Below, piece by piece: positions 56,229 through 62,013 of a DNA stretch of 64,000 nucleotides. Each line of letters begins with the position of its first letter. Within the stretch, counting starts at the first letter, position 1. This stretch comes from S015-6 sp964479535 (GTDB lineage Bacteria > Desulfobacterota > DSWW01): assembly GCA_964479535.1 (NCBI GenBank), contig CAYZMM010000003.1, forward strand, positions 1-64,000, in the 5' to 3' direction. The position numbers were made by a program, and so were the translations under genes. The notes beneath the pieces were generated by a model. It was not told where the DNA came from, ran no database searches, and worked only from the letters and a program-made list of their open reading frames with translations.

Positions 56229-56623
56229 TCTTTTTCGACTTTCTGGTCGCCTTGGTCATCGCCCTGCTGCTCGCTTCCCTCGTCTTTGTCGGATTCAGGA
56301 GAGCGGGACCGTGGGCGAGCTTTCTCTTCCTGTTCCTCGCCCTCTTTCTGGCCACATGGGCAGGGGGAGTCTGGATCATGCCCTTCGGACGGCCGCTGGG
56401 CGGTGTCTACTGGCTCCCCTTCCTCATGGCCGGCGTCGTCTTCGCGCTCCTGCTCGCCGCGGTCGTTCCGCCGGACAAGAGCGAAGAGACCACCGTCGAG
56501 CTGGTCACCGAGGAGGAGAAGAAGGAGCGGGAACGAACCCTGCGTCGCACGGCGGGGCTGCTCTTCTGGACCTTCGCGGGCGTTCTGGCCGTCGCGATCA
56601 TTCTCGGCTATCTGCGCGGTTGA
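56225..56623 (+). CDS. Small four-helix membrane protein
   Basis: This 132-residue protein has four hydrophobic segments (FFDFLVALVIALLLASLVF; ASFLFLFLALFLATWAGG; WLPFLMAGVVFALLLAAVV; LLFWTFAGVLAVAIILGYL) and a charged loop (DKSEETTVELVTEEEKKERER) between the third and fourth. No family is recognised. It overlaps the Pro-rich gene and lies 2 bp before the TrkA-C gene, so the three form one unit. Confidence 0.78.
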   Translation: MIFFDFLVALVIALLLASLVFVGFRRAGPWASFLFLFLALFLATWAGGVWIMPFGRPLGGVYWLPFLMAGVVFALLLAAVVPPDKSEETTVELVTEEEKKERERTLRRTAGLLFWTFAGVLAVAIILGYLRG

Positions 56624-56625
56624 AC

Positions 56626-57426
56626 ATGCTCGGCATCATCGGCATCATCGTCTTTCTCACCGTTCTCGGACTGTCCCTGACCATCATTCGGATCGCGACG
56701 ATCGCACTCTCCCTGACCGGGCTCTCCGAACAGGCCGCCCGCTTTCAGGCCCGCTCCGCATTCACCGGCACGGGCTTCACCACCTCCGAGGCGGAGAAGG
56801 TGGTCAACCATCCGGTGCGGCGTCGAATCATCATGCTCCTGATGATCGTCCGAAGCGCAGGCCTGATCACGATTCTCGTCTCCCTGGTCTTCTCCTTTGT
56901 GGGCACGGGTGACCAGGTGGAACGCCTGTCCCGCCTCCTCTGGCTCCTCGCCGGAGTCCTGGTCCTGTGGTGGATGGCCAGGAGCAAGCTCGTGGACCGC
57001 TACCTGAGCCGAATCGTCCGCCGCGCCCTGAAGCGGTGGACGAACCTGGATGTCCGTGACTACGCCAGCCTTTTGAAACTGTCGGGCAACTACTCGGTTC
57101 GTGAACTCGGTGTCCGGCCGGGGGACTGGCTCTCTGGAAAGCCGTTGAAGGAGTGCAGGCTCACCGACGAAGGCGTCCTGGTTCTGGGCATCCACCGTGA
57201 CGACGGCAGCTATGTGGGTGCACCCCGGTCGGATACGGAGATCTACGACGACGACACCCTCATCCTGTACGGACACTCGGAAGCCCTCGAGAACCTGGAC
57301 CGCCGCCGTGACGACACCGCGGGCGACCAGGCCCACCAGCAGGCCGTGAGCGACCAGAGAAAACGAATGAGCGAACAGGATGTCCAGGAAGAAGAGCACC
57401 GGAGGAAGCGCAAGGAGACGTCATGA
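56626..57426 (+). CDS. Membrane protein with TrkH-pore-like segment and TrkA-C domain
   Basis: This 266-residue protein has an N-terminal membrane part with two to three helices. It contains ARFQARSAFTGTGFTTSEAEKVVNHPVRRR, a segment similar to the ion-channel pore loop of TrkH-type proteins. A cytoplasmic TrkA-C (RCK_C) domain follows (VRDYASLLKLSGNYSVRELGVRPGDWLSGKPL, DTLILYGHSEALENL), and then a charged tail. It may be a nucleotide-gated ion channel subunit. It overlaps the convergent BON gene by 6 bp. Function is inferred from domain content only. Confidence 0.8.
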   Translation: MLGIIGIIVFLTVLGLSLTIIRIATIALSLTGLSEQAARFQARSAFTGTGFTTSEAEKVVNHPVRRRIIMLLMIVRSAGLITILVSLVFSFVGTGDQVERLSRLLWLLAGVLVLWWMARSKLVDRYLSRIVRRALKRWTNLDVRDYASLLKLSGNYSVRELGVRPGDWLSGKPLKECRLTDEGVLVLGIHRDDGSYVGAPRSDTEIYDDDTLILYGHSEALENLDRRRDDTAGDQAHQQAVSDQRKRMSEQDVQEEEHRRKRKETS

Positions 57427-58122
57427 GGCGCCCCCCGGGGGGCCGTCCGCACATTGCACGGCCAGGCCGTTGTCGATCTCCTTCACACCGGACGTACGAA
57501 AGACGACTTCCTCGGCACGGCGGCGCGCCGACCCGTCCGGAACCGTTCCGGACAGGAGAACCCGCCCGTCCACCACCTCCACCGTGATCGCGTCGGAATC
57601 GACCCCTGCGCTTCGTTCGAGGGAGGTGACGATGCCCTCGGCCAGGACCTGGTCCCAGACGTCTCTCGTGGGGACCACGGCCAGATGGTTCTCCACGTCC
57701 ACCACACCACCGATCCTGGCGACCATCTCCTCCACCTCGAGCCGCTCCCAGTACCGGCCCACGGACCCGGTGAGTTCGACCACGCCCTGCTCCACTGCAA
57801 CCGCGATGTTGCTCGAGTCGATGTCCGAAAGCCAGCCCAGAGTGGACCGGACGTTCGCATCGATTTCGACATCGGTGATTTTGTCGCGTGTTGGGGGGAG
57901 CTTCACCTGCAGCCGGCTCTCCACCGCCCGCACCCCCTTGATCCCTGCGGCGGTGTTCTCCGCCACACGCCGGGCCGCGTAGCTCGGCACGGTGCCGCTC
58001 AGCACGGCCTTCCCCCCTTCCACTTCCACCATCACGTCCGAAGCGTCCACCCGGTCGTCCCAGTACAGCTCGTCCACGATGTACTTCTTGATGTCCTCGT
58101 CGGTGCGAACGATACGCATCAT
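57421..58122 (-). CDS. Protein with three BON domains
   Basis: This 233-residue protein has three BON repeats (DELYWDDRVDASDVMVEVEGGKAVLSGTVPSY; STLGWLSDIDSSNIAVAVEQGVVELTGSVGRY; VTSLERSAGVDSDAITVEVVDGRVLLSGTVPDG) without a signal peptide. BON proteins usually bind the envelope or nucleotides; a cytoplasmic triple-BON protein is typical of stress clusters in related bacteria. Its ATG overlaps the galT-like stop, so it is co-translated. The DksA-BON fusion at 18895 carries a related domain. Confidence 0.88.
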   Translation of the reverse strand: MMRIVRTDEDIKKYIVDELYWDDRVDASDVMVEVEGGKAVLSGTVPSYAARRVAENTAAGIKGVRAVESRLQVKLPPTRDKITDVEIDANVRSTLGWLSDIDSSNIAVAVEQGVVELTGSVGRYWERLEVEEMVARIGGVVDVENHLAVVPTRDVWDQVLAEGIVTSLERSAGVDSDAITVEVVDGRVLLSGTVPDGSARRRAEEVVFRTSGVKEIDNGLAVQCADGPPGGAS

Positions 58123-59159
58123 GTCTGCTCCACCTCTCCGGCCCCTTCCTTTCCCCGGGGAGAGGGCGCCGTCAGGATTGCGGCATTCTCCTCGGGCAGT
58201 GTGGGGTTGATGCTGATTCCCGACCCGATTTCGAAGCCGGCCCGGGTCGTCAGCCTCGGCCGTATCTGGAGGTACCAGTGGAGGTACGGCTCGTCGGCCC
58301 TGGACCTTGCCGCTGCGTTGATGATGTAGTTGTAGTCCGGGTCGTGGAGCCTTTGGTGGAGCCGTCGCAGCGAGCCTTGCAGGGCCTCTGCGAAGAGGTC
58401 CTTCTCCTCGTGGGCAAGGTGCGAGAAGTCCGCCTGGTGGCGCTTCGGCACGATCCAGATCTCGAAGGGCACTTCGGCCGCAAAGGGAACGAAGGACAGG
58501 AAGGCGGGGTTGTCCCACACGACCCTGCACCTCTCCCCGAGCTCGAAGGCGACCACATCGCAGAGGACACAGCGTCCCCACTCGTCGAAATAGCGTTGGG
58601 CTTCCAGGTCTCTCCAGCGAACGTGCTGGGGAATCACGCCCACGACGATGATCTGGGAGTGGGGATGCACCAGCGAGGTCCCTGCCTTCTCTCCGTGGTT
58701 CCGAAAGATGAGGATGAGCTTGTTCCGGTGCTCTTCGGTCAACTGGATGTAGCGTCGGTGGTATGTCTCGACGATGACGGAGACTTCCTCCAGGGACATG
58801 CAGCCGATCTGCCGGTTGTGGACCGGGTTCTCGATGATCACCTCGTGACAGCCGTAGCCGCCCATGGCCAGGTGGATGCCCCGAAGAAAGCGGTCCGTGC
58901 CTCCCTCCGGCGTCACGGCGGGGAACTTGTTCGGCACCACCCGGGTTTGCCAGCCCGGGTACGCGGGGCCGGCCGTTTCCATCACGATCCCTTTCAACCG
59001 CTGCTCGTTGCCCGGGCAGAAGGGGCAATCTTCCGCCCTGGGAGGAAGCTCCTTCCTCTCCCTTCTCCCCGACCCGAAGTCTGTGGGCCTTTGACCGCGC
59101 GCAGCAGCGTATACGACCCACTCCCGGGTCACCTTGTTCTGTCGGATCTCGCTCTGCAT
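58119..59159 (-). CDS. galT: Galactose-1-phosphate uridylyltransferase family (HIT) protein
   Basis: This 346-residue protein has the GalT fold. CPFCPGNEQR and CVLC are the zinc cysteine pairs, HSQIIVVG follows HPH (the catalytic HPHSQ), and LHWYLQIRPRLT supplies the second His motif. In E. coli GalT the nucleophile is the second His of HPHPQ; here it reads HPHSQ. It might therefore be an ADP-glucose or UDP-sugar phosphorylase rather than true GalT, perhaps feeding trehalose synthesis. It lies 40 bp downstream of the small coiled-coil gene. Confidence 0.88.
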   Translation of the reverse strand: MQSEIRQNKVTREWVVYAAARGQRPTDFGSGRRERKELPPRAEDCPFCPGNEQRLKGIVMETAGPAYPGWQTRVVPNKFPAVTPEGGTDRFLRGIHLAMGGYGCHEVIIENPVHNRQIGCMSLEEVSVIVETYHRRYIQLTEEHRNKLILIFRNHGEKAGTSLVHPHSQIIVVGVIPQHVRWRDLEAQRYFDEWGRCVLCDVVAFELGERCRVVWDNPAFLSFVPFAAEVPFEIWIVPKRHQADFSHLAHEEKDLFAEALQGSLRRLHQRLHDPDYNYIINAAARSRADEPYLHWYLQIRPRLTTRAGFEIGSGISINPTLPEENAAILTAPSPRGKEGAGEVEQT

Positions 59160-59199
59160 GCCTCGCGTCTCGAACCGCCCTGCGCGCCCTGCCCTGCGA

Positions 59200-59406
59200 T
59201 CAATGCTTCTGTGTTGTCAGCCACTGGTGTTCCAGCTGGTTGATCCGGTTCCTCGTCTTTTTGAGCAAGGACAGGACCACGCTGGCTTCCGCTTCGGTGG
59301 TGGAATGATCCAATTCCATCTCCAGGAAGTCGAGGTAGTGGTTCTGTCGGTTCAATCGAAATGCGAGGTACTGAGACACGAACGCCTCCCTGCTTGACTC
59401 GTTCAT
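59200..59406 (-). CDS. Small helical protein upstream of galT
   Basis: This 68-residue protein is predicted to be two long helices (REAFVSQYLAFRLNRQNHYLDFLEMELD; EAEASVVLSLLKKTRNRINQLEHQWL). The start at 59406 has GGAGGG 8 bp upstream; the ATG at 59421 lacks one. No family is recognised. It leads the galT-BON operon behind a sigma-54 promoter. Confidence 0.7.
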   Translation of the reverse strand: MNESSREAFVSQYLAFRLNRQNHYLDFLEMELDHSTTEAEASVVLSLLKKTRNRINQLEHQWLTTQKH

Positions 59407-59512
59407 TTCCAGACCCTCCATGGGTTGGGCTGTCCGACCGTACTGTGCTCTTCGGTCTCACCGTTTCGGTTTCCGCATGCCCTTTCGTCATGCTTTCTTG
59501 CCCCCGTTGGAG

Positions 59513-59529
59513 TGCAACATGTATGCCAG
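59513..59529 (-). promoter_or_regulatory. Sigma-54 promoter for the galT-BON operon
   Basis: On the minus strand CTGGCATACATGTTGCA has GG-N10-GC spacing with TGGCAT and TTGC, 107 bp upstream of the first start codon. Confidence 0.78.
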
Positions 59530-59595
59530 CAGCCTCCCCGCAAGCCGCGCCTCACACAGGGGCGGCGCCTTGGGATCTGCACACACATCCGTCCG

Positions 59596-59612
59596 TGTGC
59601 ACAGGCTACACA
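59596..59612. promoter_or_regulatory. TGTGC-N7-ACACA site between the galT and ftsH promoters
   Basis: TGTGC-ACAGGCT-ACACA has a perfect left half and one or two changes on the right. It is 67 bp from the galT-operon promoter and about 235 bp from the ftsH promoter. Confidence 0.6.
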
Positions 59613-59630
59613 GGAAGGAGGCCCGAGCTT

Positions 59631-59792
59631 AGTACTCGATGTCATAAATACGGTCACGTATCGAGGAGGCCGAGGCGCCCGAGAGGCAAGGCGCGAGGAG
59701 GGCGAATACCGGGAGTATTTAACCGACGAGCAACGCAGCCTGTCGGGATGGATCGGCATCCGAGTGCCACCGTATTGTTGAGATGGAGTACT
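59631..59792. mobile_element. MITE-like element with 24-bp imperfect terminal inverted repeats
   Basis: The left end (59631-59654, AGTACTCGATGTCATAAATA...) and right end (59769-59792) are inverted repeats with 20 of 24 matches. The 162-bp interior has no ORF of note and no transposase. A solitary similar end lies at 55749. It separates the activator site from the ftsH promoter. Together with the promoters and repeats it accounts for the 566-bp gap 59407-59972. Confidence 0.6.
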
Positions 59793-59821
59793 TAGCCCGC
59801 ATACTGCACGAAGCCTTCCAC

Positions 59822-59846
59822 TCGCCCTTACGGGCCCGAATCTTCC
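59822..59846 (-). repeat. 25-bp dispersed repeat, copy 2
   Basis: The reverse complement begins GGAAGATTCGGGCCCGTAAG and matches 44590-44614 at 23 of 25 positions. It directly abuts the ftsH sigma-54 promoter. Confidence 0.6.
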
Positions 59847-59847
59847 G

Positions 59848-59864
59848 TGGCACCGCAATTGCTA
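59848..59864 (+). promoter_or_regulatory. Sigma-54 promoter for ftsH and the phospholipase D gene
   Basis: TGGCACCGCAATTGCTA is a perfect TGGCAC-N5-TTGC match, 109 bp upstream of the ATG at 59973. Confidence 0.85.
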
Positions 59865-59972
59865 CATCCTGTACCGAAGCTGCACGCCGGTGCGCAAAGG
59901 GGCGCAACCGGCGGGAAAGAAGGGACCCCCCCGCAAGCGCCGCCCGATCTCGAAGGGCGAGGAGACCGTGGA

Positions 59973-61955
59973 ATGAACAAGGACGAAGAGGAAAAACAGG
60001 AAAAACAGGGGGCGAGAAGCCTGAAAGGGCCGAGCCCCCCTGTGTGGCGCGTTTTGCTCTGGGTTGCCCTCGCGTGGATACTGGTCTACTACATGACCCA
60101 GCGCACCGGAGAACCGAATCGAATTCGAATCGCCTACTCGACCTTCAAGAAACAGGTCGAAGCGGCCAAGGTGAAAGAAGTGACCATCAAGGGGGGCAGC
60201 ATCCGCGGAGAGTTCTCCGAAGCCTACCGGCCGGAAAGGGAAGAGCAGGAGGGCCGGAAGGGCGAGGAGGGCGAACAGGGTGAGGAGGGCCGGCAGGGGA
60301 AGGAGGAGACCCAAGCGTATTCCTTCTTCTCGACCGTCAAGCCCGCCCTGGAAGACCCGGAACTGATGCCCATGCTCGAGGAAGAGGACGTGCTCATCCG
60401 GGCGGAAGAGGAGGACGGGTCGTGGTGGACCGCCGTGCTGCTCTCCTTCTTGCCCTGGATCCTCATCATCGGGTTCTTCGTGTACATGAGCCGCAGGATG
60501 CAGAAGCAGCAAGGAGGCATGCAGGGCATGGGAGGCCTGTTCGGTGTCGGAAAATCGAAGGCGAAGCTTCACCGCGAGTCCGTCCGGGACACGGGCTTCG
60601 ACGACGTGGCGGGTCTGGAGAACGCGAAGAAGGACCTCATCGAGATCATCGAGTATCTGAAGAACCCCGGGGAATTCGCCTCGCTGGGCGCCCACCCCCC
60701 GAAGGGTGTGCTGCTCGTCGGGCCGCCGGGGACGGGCAAGACCATGCTGGCGAGGGCCACCGCCGGCGAAGCGGAAGTGCCCTTCTACAGCGTGAGCGGC
60801 TCTCAGTTCATCGAGATGTTCGTGGGCGTGGGCGCTTCCCGGGTGCGGGACCTCTTCCAGAACGCCAAGAAGGAGGCTCCGTCGATCGTCTTCATCGACG
60901 AGCTCGATTCCGTGGGCCGCGCAAGGGGTACGGGGCTCGGCAGCGGACACGACGAGCGGGAGCAGACCCTGAACCAGATCCTCTCCGAAATGGACGGCTT
61001 CGAGCCGCACGAATCGGTGATCGTCATGGCGGCCACCAACCGGCCCGACGTTCTCGACCCGGCCCTCACACGGCCCGGCCGCTTCGACCGCCAGGTGGTT
61101 CTCGACCGACCCCACAAGGAGGCCCGGCACGAAATCCTGAAGATCCACACCCGGGACGTCCCCCTGGCCGAGGACGTGGACCTGGACAACCTTGCGGCCA
61201 GGATCGTGGGATTCGCCGGTGCGGACATCGCGAACCTGGTCAACGAAGCCGCCATGCTCGCCGGCAGGGAACAGAAGAAGAAGGTCCACGCCGACGATTT
61301 CGACCGGGCCCGGGACAAGATCCTTCTTGGAAGCGAGCGGGAGGACATGATCGACGACGAGGAACGACGGCTCATTGCGTATCACGAAGCAGGCCACGCC
61401 ATGGTCGCCCGGCTGCTGCCGGACACCGACCCCCTCCAGAAGGTGACGATCATCCCCCGGGGGCAGTCCCTCGGCGCCACGGAGCAGGTGCCCGAGACGG
61501 ATCAGCACCACCACCGCAGGCGCTATCTGCTGAACCGCATCTCGGTCATGCTCGGCGGGCGGGCCGCCGAAAAGATCGTGTTCGACGATTTGACCAACGG
61601 TGCGGCGAACGATCTGAAGCAGGCCACGCAGCTGGCAAGGCAGATGGTCTGTCAGTGGGGAATGAGCGATGCGTTGGGCCCGGCGGTCTTTCGACAGGGG
61701 GAGGAGCACCTCTTCCTGGGAAGGGAGATGGCCCAGCAGAAGGACTTCAGCGAGCACACCGCCGAGGTGATCGATTCCGAGATCCAGAGAATCCTGCGGG
61801 AGCAGGAGAACGCGGCAACGGACCTTCTCCAGGATCACCGGCGCGACCTCGACCGGCTGGTGGAGGCCCTGATCGAACACGAAACCCTGGAAGCGAGTCA
61901 AATCGAAGCGTTGCTGGAGGAGGAACCTGCCTCACCCGAGCAGCGGGCTTCGTGA
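59973..61955 (+). CDS. ftsH: ATP-dependent zinc metalloprotease FtsH with an acidic insertion
   Basis: This 660-residue membrane protease has two transmembrane helices (about 25-42 and 153-172). Its AAA+ domain has GPPGTGKT (250-257) and IVFIDELDSVG (Walker B), with the arginine-finger region TRPGRFDRQV. Its protease domain has HEAGH (471-475). Between the helices, residues about 87-113 form a Glu/Gly/Lys-rich low-complexity insertion not present in standard FtsH. The start MNKDEEEK at 59973 follows GGCGAGGAG; the open frame upstream crosses the promoter. It is probably a stress-specific paralogue rather than the housekeeping copy, given its sigma-54 promoter. Confidence 0.95.
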   Translation: MNKDEEEKQEKQGARSLKGPSPPVWRVLLWVALAWILVYYMTQRTGEPNRIRIAYSTFKKQVEAAKVKEVTIKGGSIRGEFSEAYRPEREEQEGRKGEEGEQGEEGRQGKEETQAYSFFSTVKPALEDPELMPMLEEEDVLIRAEEEDGSWWTAVLLSFLPWILIIGFFVYMSRRMQKQQGGMQGMGGLFGVGKSKAKLHRESVRDTGFDDVAGLENAKKDLIEIIEYLKNPGEFASLGAHPPKGVLLVGPPGTGKTMLARATAGEAEVPFYSVSGSQFIEMFVGVGASRVRDLFQNAKKEAPSIVFIDELDSVGRARGTGLGSGHDEREQTLNQILSEMDGFEPHESVIVMAATNRPDVLDPALTRPGRFDRQVVLDRPHKEARHEILKIHTRDVPLAEDVDLDNLAARIVGFAGADIANLVNEAAMLAGREQKKKVHADDFDRARDKILLGSEREDMIDDEERRLIAYHEAGHAMVARLLPDTDPLQKVTIIPRGQSLGATEQVPETDQHHHRRRYLLNRISVMLGGRAAEKIVFDDLTNGAANDLKQATQLARQMVCQWGMSDALGPAVFRQGEEHLFLGREMAQQKDFSEHTAEVIDSEIQRILREQENAATDLLQDHRRDLDRLVEALIEHETLEASQIEALLEEEPASPEQRAS

Positions 61956-62013
61956 TCGCGGCACCGCCGGCTCGGGATCGGATGCGTGTGATTCGGAAGG
62001 ACGGAGCTGAACC

